NCBI RefSeq assembly: GCF_014489635.1 | Contig: NZ_CP060828.1 | Location: 9,350,001 to 9,414,000 of the forward strand | Reading direction: 5' to 3' | Origin: Streptomyces roseirectus | GTDB lineage: Bacteria > Actinomycetota > Actinomycetes > Streptomycetales > Streptomycetaceae | DNA length: 64,000 nucleotides | In this document: positions 53,393 to 62,187 of the stretch, piece by piece | Position numbering within the stretch: position 1 is the stretch's first letter | Layout: each line of letters opens with the position of its first letter | Made by a program: the position numbers and the translations under genes | Notes under the pieces: model-generated | Seen by the model: the letters and a program-made list of their open reading frames with translations, nothing else | Database searches by the model: none | What the model was told of the DNA's origin: nothing

Positions 53393-54220
53393 ATGCGTGT
53401 TCCCGTTGCGCGTCGTCTGCCGGCGGTACTGGCCGCCGCCGTTCTCCTCGTCGTCGGCGCGGTGTCCGCCCAGGCGACTTCTCACCGTCCCGGGCAGGCC
53501 GAGAAGGGGCCGAAACCGACCGTGGTGCTCGTGCACGGCGCGTTCGCCGACGCCTCCGGCTTCGACGACACCATCGCGCTGCTGCAGAAGGCCGGCTTCC
53601 CGGTCATCGCGCCGGCCAACCCGCTGCGGGACACGGCGGGCGATGCCGCCTACATCTCCAGCGTGGTGGACACCATCCCCGGCCCGGTCATCCTGGCGGC
53701 CCACTCCTACGGCGGCATCGTCATCACCAACGCCGCCCGTGGCCACGCCAACGTCAAGGCCCTGGTGTACATGGGGGCGTTCGCGCCCGACGAGGGCGAG
53801 AGCGCGCTCCAACTGGCGGGCCGGTTCCCCGGCAGTGAACTGGCCACCGCCCTGATCCCCCGCGACTACCCGGTGCCCGGCAGCACCCCGGGCACCGACG
53901 GCTACATCGACGCCGCGAAGTTCCGGGCCGTGTTCGCCGCCGATCTACCCGCCTCCCGGACTCGTCTCATGGCAGTCACCCAGCGCCCCGGCAGCGTCCA
54001 GGGCCTCGGCGGCCCCAGCGGTGCGCCCGCTTGGAAGACCGTCCCGTCCTGGTACCTGATCCCGACCGAGGACAAAGTCATCCCGCCCGCCGCCCAGCGG
54101 TTCATGGCCCGGCGCGCAGGCAGCAAGGTGACCGAGATCCGGTCGTCGCACGTGGTCATGATCTCCCACCCGGAAGCCGCCGCCAAGACCATCAAGGCGG
54201 CCTACGCCGCCACCCGTTGA
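53393..54220 (+). CDS. Secreted alpha/beta hydrolase
   Basis: The 275-residue protein has an N-terminal signal peptide (RRLPAVLAAAVLLVVGAVSA, cleavage near ATS). The fold is TVVLVHGAFADASGFDD, nucleophile elbow ILAAHSYGGIVIT near residue 105 and His in IRSSHVVMISHP. It resembles EstC-like/AB hydrolase_7 esterases. It lies in an operon with the flanking hydrolases; export separates its substrate pool from theirs. Confidence 0.9.
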   Translation: MRVPVARRLPAVLAAAVLLVVGAVSAQATSHRPGQAEKGPKPTVVLVHGAFADASGFDDTIALLQKAGFPVIAPANPLRDTAGDAAYISSVVDTIPGPVILAAHSYGGIVITNAARGHANVKALVYMGAFAPDEGESALQLAGRFPGSELATALIPRDYPVPGSTPGTDGYIDAAKFRAVFAADLPASRTRLMAVTQRPGSVQGLGGPSGAPAWKTVPSWYLIPTEDKVIPPAAQRFMARRAGSKVTEIRSSHVVMISHPEAAAKTIKAAYAATR

Positions 54221-54234
54221 AGGAGCGAACGCTC

Positions 54235-55026
54235 ATGAAACCGGACACCATCGTCCTCATCCACGGCTTCTGGGTGACCCCCCGCAGCTGGGAGCACTGG
54301 ATCACCCACTACCAGTCCCAGGGATTCCGGGTCCTGGCCCCGGCCTACCCCGGCTTCGAGGTGGAGGTCGAAGCACTCAACGCCGACCCCACCCCGATCG
54401 AAGAACTCACGGTCCCCGCGGTCGTCGCATCGCTGGAGAAGCTGATCGACGGCCTCGACACCCGGCCGATCATCATGGGCCACTCCGCCGGCGGAGTGTT
54501 CACCCAGATCCTGCTCGACCACGGATACGGCAGCGCCGGAGTAGCCATCAACTCCGCTCCCACCGAGGGCGTGGCAACGGTCCCGCTGTCGCAGCTGAAG
54601 GCGACCTTCCCGGTGCTGAAGAACCCCGCCAACCGGCACCGGGCCGTCGGCTTCACCTACGACCAGTGGCGCTACGCCTTCACCAACACCTTCCCCGAGG
54701 ACGAGGCCCGCGCCTCGTACGACCGCTACCACATCCCGGCCTCCGGCCATGTGTTCTGGGGCAGCGCGCTGGCCAACATCCACCCCGGCCATGCCGATAC
54801 GTACGTGAACTACCGCAACGACGACCGCGCGCCGCTGCTGTTCGTCGCGGGCGAGAACGACCACCTGATGCCACCGAGGATCCAGCGCTCCAACGCCAAG
54901 CACTACACGTCGCACACCGTCACCGAGGTCGTCGAGTATCCCGGACGATCCCACCTGATGCCCGCCCAGCAGGGCTGGGAAGAGATCGCCGACCACGCCC
55001 TGGCCTGGGCCCTCGACCACACCTGA
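54235..55026 (+). CDS. Alpha/beta hydrolase
   Basis: The 263-residue protein has IVLIHGFWVTPRSWEHW at the start, nucleophile elbow IIMGHSAGGVFTQIL near residue 83, Asp in FVAGENDHLMPP and His in EYPGRSHLMPAQQGWE. AGGAG is near the ATG, 14 nt after the preceding stop. It is cytoplasmic, with unknown substrate. Confidence 0.9.
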   Translation: MKPDTIVLIHGFWVTPRSWEHWITHYQSQGFRVLAPAYPGFEVEVEALNADPTPIEELTVPAVVASLEKLIDGLDTRPIIMGHSAGGVFTQILLDHGYGSAGVAINSAPTEGVATVPLSQLKATFPVLKNPANRHRAVGFTYDQWRYAFTNTFPEDEARASYDRYHIPASGHVFWGSALANIHPGHADTYVNYRNDDRAPLLFVAGENDHLMPPRIQRSNAKHYTSHTVTEVVEYPGRSHLMPAQQGWEEIADHALAWALDHT

Positions 55027-55087
55027 CAGACACCCGCTCACCACCTCGGTGCCCGCAACGCCGGGCACCGAGGGACAGGAAGAGCCC

Positions 55088-55882
55088 ATGACGGAAGTCC
55101 GGTTCACGCACATCGGCGGCCCCACGGTCCTCATCGAGTTCGCCGGCTGGCGGCTGCTGACCGACCCGACCTTCGATCCACCCGGCCGCGCCTACGCCTT
55201 CGGCTGGGGCACGTCCTCCCGCAAACTCACCGGCCCCGCCCTGCCACCCGAGGACATCGGCCCGGTCGACGCGGTACTGCTCACCCACGATCATCACAGC
55301 GACAACCTCGACGACGCCGGCCGCGCCCTGCTCACCGACATCGCCACCGTGGTCACCACGCGTACGGGAGCACGCCGACTGGGCGGCACGACCGTACGGG
55401 GCCTGAAGGCCGGACAGAGCAGCCGGTTGGAGGCGCCCGGCCGGCCGTCCATCGACATCACCGCCACCCCCTGCCGACACGGCCCGCCGCTCAGCCGCCC
55501 CATCACCGGCGAGGTCGTCGGGTTCGCCCTCACCTGGCCCGGACAACACCACGGACCACTGTGGATCACCGGCGACACCGTCCTGTACCGCGCCCTCCGC
55601 AAGACCGCCGCCGCCCTGCGCCCGGGAACCGTCCTGCTCCACCTGGGCGGCGTCCAGTTCCCCCTCACCGGTCCCGCTCGCTACACCATGACAGCCGCCG
55701 ACGCCCTCGACCTGTGCGAAACCATCCACCCCAGGACGGTGTGCCCCGTCCACTACGAAGGCTGGCAGCACTTCCGCGAAGGCCGCGAAACCCTCGCCGC
55801 GGAACTGGAGACCGTCCCCTCCGAGCGCGGCAAGGCATTCACCTGGCTGCCCTGCGGCACCGCACACCCGATCACCGTCTGA
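55088..55882 (+). CDS. MBL-fold metallo-hydrolase (UlaG-like)
   Basis: The 264-residue protein has VRFTHIGGPTVLIEF and LLTDPTFD at the start, the metal motif LLTHDHHSDNLD near residue 70, a second His in TPCRHGP, GPLWITGDTVL with the bridging Asp, and VCPVHYEGWQHF with the last His. It fits the UlaG-like lactonase/phosphodiesterase group. It is the last gene of the AraC-linked hydrolase operon. Confidence 0.9.
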   Translation: MTEVRFTHIGGPTVLIEFAGWRLLTDPTFDPPGRAYAFGWGTSSRKLTGPALPPEDIGPVDAVLLTHDHHSDNLDDAGRALLTDIATVVTTRTGARRLGGTTVRGLKAGQSSRLEAPGRPSIDITATPCRHGPPLSRPITGEVVGFALTWPGQHHGPLWITGDTVLYRALRKTAAALRPGTVLLHLGGVQFPLTGPARYTMTAADALDLCETIHPRTVCPVHYEGWQHFREGRETLAAELETVPSERGKAFTWLPCGTAHPITV

Positions 55883-56076
55883 CCACCCTCCCCTGGCACG
55901 CACGCCGGCGCGCACGGCGTCGATCTGGTGCCGGTGTCGCCCTCGACAAGGGTGGCCGCGCGAGCCCGAGCCGTTCCGGGGCCCGGCCGAAATGCGGTTC
56001 CTCAAGCGAATGCACCGCTTCGGGGAACCGCGCCGCGAACTCCCCGACAAGGCCCGGTCGCCGCGGCCGGTGGCTT

Positions 56077-56961
56077 CTAGGTGGCGGGGGAGTCCTGGAG
56101 GGAGAGTTCCAGGGCCAGTTCCATGCAGCGCAGGCGGGCGGGGGAGAAGTCGTAGGGCATCTTGCCGACGGCTTCGAGCACGCTCATGGAGCGGGCCTTG
56201 TGGCTGCCGGAGCCGGGGTCGGCCTCGCCCTCGTCGTCGGGGTGCAAGGCGTCCCAGGTGTCGAAGAGGGCGTCGTCGTCCTCGTCCAGGCCGGACTCCT
56301 CGATGGTGGCGTTGAGGGCGTTCTCGAAGGCGTGCCGCTCGGCGGCGACCTGGGCGACGCGTGGATCGTCGACGGCGATGCTGTCGTCGAGTGCTTCCTC
56401 GGCGTCGTCGACGCGGTCGGACTCCTCGCGCAGGGCGGGATGCGTGGCGAGGGCGATGAAGCGGGTGGCCTGGACGGCCGCGCCGAGCGGGCCGAAGATG
56501 CGCTCGGTGACCAGGAGGGTGTCCAGGTCGGACTGGCGCAGGGAGCCCTCGGGGAGGTCCTTGAGGCGTTCGGTGACGAAGTCGGAGAGCAGGCCCATCC
56601 GGCTGCCTTCGGCGCGCATCCGCCGCACGGCGGCCCGCTGCCGGCGCAGTTCGGCCTCCTGCTCGGCGAGGGTTTCCTCCAGCCGCTCCAGGGTGCCCGC
56701 GATGCCTTCGTCGCTGTCCGCGCCGGTGGTGAAGGCGGCACGGATGTCGTCCAGGGCGATCCCGGCGTCGGCCATCTTGCGGATCCACAGCAGGCGGATC
56801 ATGTCCTCGTACCCGTAGCGGCGGCGGCCGTCGCCGCCCCGCTCGGGCTCGGGGAGCAGGCCGATCTCGTGGTAGTGGCGGATCGCCCGTGGCGTGCTGC
56901 CGACGAAGGCCGCCGCGTCACCGATCTTGACCCGGCGGGGCGGCGTGAAGGACGAAAGCAT
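56077..56961 (-). CDS. MerR-family transcriptional regulator
   Basis: The 294-residue protein has the N-terminal winged helix VKIGDAAAFVGSTPRAIRHYH then LLPEPERGGDGRRRYGYED. A coiled-coil dimerisation helix (LERLEETLAEQEAELRRQRA) and a large C-terminal domain rich in Asp and Glu follow. It diverges from an SDR gene with two operator-like repeats in the spacer. The 56960 side also lies in the MerR start region. Confidence 0.9.
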   Translation of the reverse strand: MLSSFTPPRRVKIGDAAAFVGSTPRAIRHYHEIGLLPEPERGGDGRRRYGYEDMIRLLWIRKMADAGIALDDIRAAFTTGADSDEGIAGTLERLEETLAEQEAELRRQRAAVRRMRAEGSRMGLLSDFVTERLKDLPEGSLRQSDLDTLLVTERIFGPLGAAVQATRFIALATHPALREESDRVDDAEEALDDSIAVDDPRVAQVAAERHAFENALNATIEESGLDEDDDALFDTWDALHPDDEGEADPGSGSHKARSMSVLEAVGKMPYDFSPARLRCMELALELSLQDSPAT

Positions 56962-57064
56962 GAGCGGGGGACCTCTCCTCGAAGCATCGGGACGCGCGTC
57001 CAGCGGACCACATGCCGCTACGGAAGGTGCAACCCGCATCGGCACCCGCCCTCACTTGCGCACG

Positions 57065-57103
57065 GAAACCGAACGGTTTACGGTGGTGGAAACTGATCGG
57101 TTT
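57065..57103. promoter_or_regulatory. Two operator-like repeats before the SDR gene
   Basis: GAAACCGAACGGTTT (57065-57079) and GAAACTGATCGGTTT (57089-57103) are near-palindromic direct copies spaced 24 bp apart. Their AACCG-N2-CGGTT core looks more like a TetR than a MerR operator. They lie close to the SDR start at 57125. Confidence 0.6.
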
Positions 57104-57124
57104 TCAAGCTCTGTGGAGGCAGTC

Positions 57125-57826
57125 ATGACCGCTCTGAAGGGCGCCAACGTCCTCGTCACCGGCGGCAGCCGAGGCATCGGCAAGGCACTGGTGGAGGAGC
57201 TGTACGCACGCGGCGCCGGCACGGTCTACGCCACGGCCCGCGACCCGCGCACGGTGACACACCCGGACGCGGTCCCGGTGGCCCTGGAGGTGACGGACCC
57301 GGCGTCCGTGGCGGCGGCCGCCGAACGGGCGCAGGACATCACCGTGCTGATCAACAACGCCGGCGCATCGGTCGCCGCGTCCTTCCTCGGCTCACCGGTC
57401 GACGACGTGCGCCGGGAGTTCGAGACCAACTTCTACGGACCGCTCCTGGTCACCCGGGCCTTCGTGCCGGTCATCGAGCGCAACGGCGGCGGCCACCTCC
57501 TGAACGTGCACTCCGTGCTGTCCTGGCTGGCCCTGGGCGGCTCCTACAGCGCCTCCAAGGCGGCCCTGTGGTCCCAGACCAACTCCCTGCGCCTGGAACT
57601 CAAGCCGCGCGGCATCACGGTCACCGGACTGCACGTCGGCTACGTCGACACGGACCTCGCGGCCGGCGTCGACGCCCCCAAGTCCGACCCCCGCCACATC
57701 GCCGCCCTCGCCCTCGACGGCATCGAGACCGACGCCCACGAGGTCCTGGCCGACGACATCTCCCGGCAGGTCAAGGTGGGCCTCGCCGGAGACCTGGCCG
57801 GCCTCTACCCCGACCTGGCGAAGTAA
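57125..57826 (+). CDS. Short-chain dehydrogenase/reductase
   Basis: The 233-residue classical SDR has VLVTGGSRGIGKALVEEL, LINNAGASVA, VHSVLSW with catalytic Ser, and YSASKAAL with Tyr and Lys. The ATG at 57125 follows a GGAGG-like site. The divergent MerR gene is the probable regulator. The substrate is unknown. Confidence 0.9.
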   Translation: MTALKGANVLVTGGSRGIGKALVEELYARGAGTVYATARDPRTVTHPDAVPVALEVTDPASVAAAAERAQDITVLINNAGASVAASFLGSPVDDVRREFETNFYGPLLVTRAFVPVIERNGGGHLLNVHSVLSWLALGGSYSASKAALWSQTNSLRLELKPRGITVTGLHVGYVDTDLAAGVDAPKSDPRHIAALALDGIETDAHEVLADDISRQVKVGLAGDLAGLYPDLAK

Positions 57827-58157
57827 CTCCTCGCGGACCCGCCGGACGCGACAGCGCGACGGCACGGTGCTGCGCGCCGATGTCCAGCGGCCCGCGGGAC
57901 GGACGCCTGACCCTCGACCCGCCGTCCGCAGGCGAACCCGAGGACACCGCCACGGTGTCCCGGGTGGCCCGGCAGCAGGTCGAACCACCCCCGACCGGCC
58001 CTTCCCGATCGTCCTGCCCGTGGTCCCGGCCTGACGGGGACCGGACCAGAACCGGACCACAAGAGTTACGGCCGCGACCCGCCCGCCGTACGGGGGTGAA
58101 ACAGCACCGGCCGAGCGTGGGACCTCCCACCAGCCGCAGGAGCGAGGAGGCCGGGCC
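57827..58157. other. Spacer without a gene
   Basis: About 330 bp between the SDR and the aminotransferase genes. No credible gene was recognised; the promoter of the aminotransferase operon presumably lies here. Confidence 0.5.
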
Positions 58158-59420
58158 GTGCCCCCTGAGCAGTTGTCCATGTACGGATACGCGTCGAAGG
58201 ACGAGGTCATAGCCGACGCGAAGCGGTACTGGAACCCCGGCAAGACGGCCTTCTGGCAGGAGGAGGGCGTGCCGCTCGTCATCGGCGAGCGCGCGGGATA
58301 CCGGTTGACGGATGTCGACGGGCACGAGGTCATCGACGTCCATCTCAATGGGGGCACCTACAACCTGGGGCACCGCAACCCCGAGCTGGTGGACGCCCTC
58401 GTCGGCGCGGTCCAGCACGTCGACATCGGCAACCACCACTTCCCGACGCCCGGCCGCGCGGCCCTCGCCCGCGCGCTCGTCGAGGCGACACCCGGCGCGG
58501 ACAAGGCCGTCTTCGGCTCCAGCGGGGGAGAAGTGGTCGACGTGGCGCTGAAGAGCGCGCGCCACGCCACCGGACGGCGGAAGGTCGTGTCGGTCGCCAA
58601 GGCGTACCACGGGCACACGGGACTGGCCGTGGCCACCGGCGACACCCGCTTCTCGCGGCTGTTCCACGCCGACAACCCCGCCGAGTTCACGCAGGTGCCG
58701 TTCAACGACGCCGACGCGATGACCGCCGCGCTCGCCGGGGAGGACGTCGCCGCCGTCATCATGGAGACGGTCCCCGCCACCTACGGCTTCCCGATGCCGG
58801 CGCCAGGCTACCTCGCCGCCGTGCAGCGGGCCTGCCGCGAGACGGGAACCCTCTACATCGCCGACGAGGTCCAGACCGGCCTCGGCCGCACCGGCGAGCT
58901 GTGGGGGGTGTACGCGGAGGGCGTCGTCCCGGACATCCTCGTCACCGGCAAGGGCCTCGGCGGCGGCCTCTACCCGATCAGCGCCGCGCTTCTGGGGCCC
59001 GCGGCGAGCGGCTGGCTGGACGAGGACGGCTTCGCGCACATGGCGACGTTCGGCGGCGCCGAACTCGGCTGCGCGGTGGCCGCGAAGGTCCTGGAGATCA
59101 CCCGGCGCGAGGCCACCCGGGACACCGTCCGGCGCCGGATCGGCCAGTTCACCGCCGGCCTCGCGGACCTGCGCGCCGAACTGCCGCGCGCCCTCACCGG
59201 AGTACGGCAGAAAGGGCTGGTCATCGGGCTGGAGTTCGCCACCACGGGGGCTAAGCCGGTCATGGCCGAGCTGTACCGGCAGGGCGTCTGGGCGATCTTC
59301 TCCACCCTCGACCCGGCAGTCCTGCAGTTCAAGCCGGGACTGCTGCTCGCCGAGGACGAGGCCGACGAGATCCTGACCCGTCTGCGCCACGCCGTGCGGA
59401 AGGCGGCCGGCGGTGTCTGA
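58158..59420 (+). CDS. Class III PLP-dependent aminotransferase / phospho-lyase-like
   Basis: The 420-residue fold-type I class III enzyme has TYNLGHRNPELVDAL, FGSSGGEVVDVALKSAR for phosphate binding, IADEVQTGLGRTGE with the pyridine Asp, and TGKGLGGGLYPISA with the PLP Lys. The GTG at 58158 is used. Its stop overlaps the APH-fold kinase start by 8 bp. The aminotransferase plus APH-kinase pairing is known from ethanolamine-phosphate and hydroxylysine phospho-lyase systems, in which an amino alcohol is phosphorylated and then eliminated. Confidence 0.9.
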   Translation: MPPEQLSMYGYASKDEVIADAKRYWNPGKTAFWQEEGVPLVIGERAGYRLTDVDGHEVIDVHLNGGTYNLGHRNPELVDALVGAVQHVDIGNHHFPTPGRAALARALVEATPGADKAVFGSSGGEVVDVALKSARHATGRRKVVSVAKAYHGHTGLAVATGDTRFSRLFHADNPAEFTQVPFNDADAMTAALAGEDVAAVIMETVPATYGFPMPAPGYLAAVQRACRETGTLYIADEVQTGLGRTGELWGVYAEGVVPDILVTGKGLGGGLYPISAALLGPAASGWLDEDGFAHMATFGGAELGCAVAAKVLEITRREATRDTVRRRIGQFTAGLADLRAELPRALTGVRQKGLVIGLEFATTGAKPVMAELYRQGVWAIFSTLDPAVLQFKPGLLLAEDEADEILTRLRHAVRKAAGGV

Positions 59421-60420
59421 CCCGGCCTGGGAGCGGCAGGTCGCCGCCGCGCTCGCCGTCTACGGACTCGCGGACCGCCTGTCCGGCACCCGGCTGCTGA
59501 GCCTGTCGGAGAACGCCACCCACCTGTGCGCCTTCACGCACACCGCCGATCCACTCGTCCTGCGCCTGCACCGGCCGGGATTCCGCACGCTGCCGCAGAT
59601 CCGCAGCGAGCTGACCTGGATCGAACGGCTGCGCACGGACGGCGCCGTCGCCACGCCCGCGGTGATCCGCACCCCCTCGGGCGACCTCGCGGCGACGTTC
59701 CCCGGCGCCGGGGGCGAGCAGCACGCGGCCCTCTTCGCGTTCGCCCCCGGCACCGAACCGGACGAGACCGACTTCGCCGCCGTCATGGAGACCGTCGGCC
59801 GGGAGACCGCGGCCCTGCACACGCACGCCCTGCGCTGGACCCCGCCGGACTCCTTCACCCGCCCCGTCTGGGACCTCGGCAACCTGATCGGCGCGGCCTC
59901 CCTGTGGGGCGTGTGGCGCGACAACCCCGACGTGCGCGCCGTCCCCGACGGCGAAGCGGTCCTCGCCCGCGCCGAGCACAAGCTCACCGCCGAACTGGCC
60001 GCCTACGGCACCGGCGCGGACGTCTTCGGCCTCATCCACGGCGACCTGCGCGCCGCCAACCTGCTCGTCGCCCCCGGCCGGGTCAGCCTGATCGACTTCG
60101 ACGACTGCGGCACCGGCTGGTTCCTCTACGACCTGGCCTGCACGCTGTCGTTCGTCGAGGACGACCCCCGCGCCGAGGAGTGGGTCGCGGCCTGGCTGCG
60201 CGGCTACGAGCGGTCGCGGCCCCTGGGGACGGCGGACCTCAGGGCCGTCCCGGCGCTGGTCATGCTGCGGCGGCTGATGCTCGTCGCCTGGCTGCACAAG
60301 CGCGGGGACACCGAGTTCGCCGCCGCGACCCGTCCGGGATTCGCCGCCGCCTCCGTGGCACTCGCCCGGCGCTTCCTCGCCGACGCCTACCTCACCGGCG
60401 TACGGCGGGAGACGGCGTGA
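59413..60420 (+). CDS. APH-fold small-molecule kinase
   Basis: The 335-residue aminoglycoside/choline-kinase fold has LVLRLHRPGFRTLPQIRSEL for the ATP lysine region, the Brenner motif IHGDLRAANLLV near residue 213 and the DFG-like SLIDFDDCGTG. Choline, homoserine and hydroxylysine kinases share this pattern. The GTG start lies inside the aminotransferase gene, so the two are translationally coupled. Confidence 0.9.
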   Translation: MSDPAWERQVAAALAVYGLADRLSGTRLLSLSENATHLCAFTHTADPLVLRLHRPGFRTLPQIRSELTWIERLRTDGAVATPAVIRTPSGDLAATFPGAGGEQHAALFAFAPGTEPDETDFAAVMETVGRETAALHTHALRWTPPDSFTRPVWDLGNLIGAASLWGVWRDNPDVRAVPDGEAVLARAEHKLTAELAAYGTGADVFGLIHGDLRAANLLVAPGRVSLIDFDDCGTGWFLYDLACTLSFVEDDPRAEEWVAAWLRGYERSRPLGTADLRAVPALVMLRRLMLVAWLHKRGDTEFAAATRPGFAAASVALARRFLADAYLTGVRRETA

Positions 60421-61229
60421 CCGGCACCGACCTGGGGCGCACCGCCTCCGGCGTTGTCGAGGGCCTGCGGCTGATGATCGAGCGCGGCCAGGTCCGCATG
60501 GGCGGCCGGCTGCCGTCCGAGCGCCGCCTGAGCGAGGTGTTCGGCGTCAGCCGCGAGACCGTGCGCCGTGCGCTGGCCCGGCTGGAGGAGGCGGGCGAGG
60601 TACGCCGGGCGCGGGGCAGGGCGGGCGGTGCCTTCGCCCTGCGCCCCAACCCCAACTGGCCCGCCTACAGCTGGAGCCGGCTCAGCGGGGAGCGTGACCG
60701 CGTGGTCGAGCGGCCGGTCGGCGTCAGCGTCCCGGCGTTCCTGCGCCACCAGCGCTTCGAGGTCTCCACCCGGGTCGTCGCCACCAGGACCGGACCCGGC
60801 GAGGCCGACGTCCGCACGGCCCTGGGACTCGCCCCCGGCGACGACGTGACCGCCGTCGAACGGGTCCGCATGGCGGACGGCTTCCCGCTGTCCTGGGAAC
60901 GGCTGTACGTCGCGGCCCGGCGTTTTCCCGGGCTCCTCGGGCACGACCTCACCGGCTCCCTTTCCCAGGTGTTCGCCGAGGAGTACGGCGCCGTCGCCCA
61001 CGAGGTCCGCGAACGCGTCCGCCTGCGCCTCGCCGAACCCCACCACCACACCCACCTCGACGTCTCGGCCGGCCAGCCCCTGCTGGCCATCACCCGCACC
61101 GCCTACGACCAGGACGGCGCGCCGCTGGAGTTCTCCTACGACCTGTTCCGCGCCGACCGCACCGAACTGCGCATCTCCTCGGTGAACCGCCCCGGGGACG
61201 CCGGCCCGGCCCCGCAAGAACCGGCATGA
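60417..61229 (+). CDS. GntR-family regulator with UTRA domain
   Basis: The 270-residue protein has the GntR winged helix LMIERGQVRMGGRLPSERRL then FGVSRETVRRALARLEEAG, followed by a UTRA ligand domain (ERVRMADGFPLSWERLYV, LEFSYDLFRADR). The GTG start overlaps the kinase stop (GTGA). It probably controls this operon in response to a related small molecule. Confidence 0.92.
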   Translation: MTGTDLGRTASGVVEGLRLMIERGQVRMGGRLPSERRLSEVFGVSRETVRRALARLEEAGEVRRARGRAGGAFALRPNPNWPAYSWSRLSGERDRVVERPVGVSVPAFLRHQRFEVSTRVVATRTGPGEADVRTALGLAPGDDVTAVERVRMADGFPLSWERLYVAARRFPGLLGHDLTGSLSQVFAEEYGAVAHEVRERVRLRLAEPHHHTHLDVSAGQPLLAITRTAYDQDGAPLEFSYDLFRADRTELRISSVNRPGDAGPAPQEPA

Positions 61230-61342
61230 CCGCCACGCGCGGGGGAGTACCGCCACCGTGGCGCCGTCGTTCACCGTGGGAGTGCCGCGCGCGGTGCGGC
61301 CACATCCCAGAGACCGACACACACCACAGGAGAGAGCACACC

Positions 61343-62128
61343 ATGAGCAACCAGAGCCCCCGGAAGGTCGCGGTCGTCGGCGGCACACGCGGCATCGGCG
61401 CCGCCATCACCGCCACGTTCGTCGGCGCGGGCGACGACGTCCTGCTGACCGGGCGCGGCAACCCGGAGGCCGCCCTCACGTCCTTCCGGGCGGGCGCCCT
61501 TCGTCCCGGGCAGGTCGTGGAGGCGGTCGCGCTCGACTGCGCCGGCCCCGACTCGGGCGTCCAACTCGCCTCGTCCGCCTCGTCGTTGCTCGGCGGCCTC
61601 GACGTGCTGTGCCTGAACGCGGGGGTCTTCCCGAACAAGGCGCTGGCGGAGCTGACGCACGCCGACATCCGCGAGGTCTTCGCCACCAACGTCGAGAGCC
61701 AGATGCTCGCCGTCGCGGCCTGTCTGCCGCTGCTGAGGCGATCCGGGCGCGGCCGGATCGTGCTGACGTCCTCGATCACGGGGCCGGTCACCGGCTTCCC
61801 CGGGTGGAGCCACTACGGGGCGAGCAAGGCCGCGCAGCTCGGTTTCATGCGCACCGCCGCGCTCGAGGTCGCGCCGTACGGGATCACCGTGAACGCGGTG
61901 GCCCCCGGCAACGTAGCGACCGACGGCCTCGACGGCCTGGGGGACGCCTACCTCGCCCAGATGGCCGCGACGATCCCACTGGGCCGCCTCGGCCGGCCCC
62001 AGGAGATCGCCGACGCCGTCGCATTCCTCGCGAGCGACCGCGCCTCCTTCATCACCGGGCAGGTCATCACCGTCGACGGCGGCCAGACCCTGCCCGAATC
62101 GCCGGAGGCGGTACTGCCGGCGGAATAA
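61343..62128 (+). CDS. Short-chain dehydrogenase/reductase
   Basis: The 261-residue SDR has VAVVGGTRGIGAAITATF, LNAGVFPN, IVLTSSITG with catalytic Ser, HYGASKAAQ with Tyr/Lys, and FITGQVITVDGGQTLP. The ATG at 61343 has AGGAGAG upstream. It follows the GntR gene by 113 bp and may complete the aminotransferase operon. Confidence 0.9.
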   Translation: MSNQSPRKVAVVGGTRGIGAAITATFVGAGDDVLLTGRGNPEAALTSFRAGALRPGQVVEAVALDCAGPDSGVQLASSASSLLGGLDVLCLNAGVFPNKALAELTHADIREVFATNVESQMLAVAACLPLLRRSGRGRIVLTSSITGPVTGFPGWSHYGASKAAQLGFMRTAALEVAPYGITVNAVAPGNVATDGLDGLGDAYLAQMAATIPLGRLGRPQEIADAVAFLASDRASFITGQVITVDGGQTLPESPEAVLPAE

Positions 62129-62187
62129 CCGTCGCGTGGCCCCGAGTTGGGCCAACCATGACCCATGTCGCTCAGAAACCAGAGTTA

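Noticed and set aside
55883..56076. Short plus-strand frame with RFGEPRREL after the MBL gene
   Set aside because: It looks like a protein tail but is too short, lacks a start and cannot be assigned.
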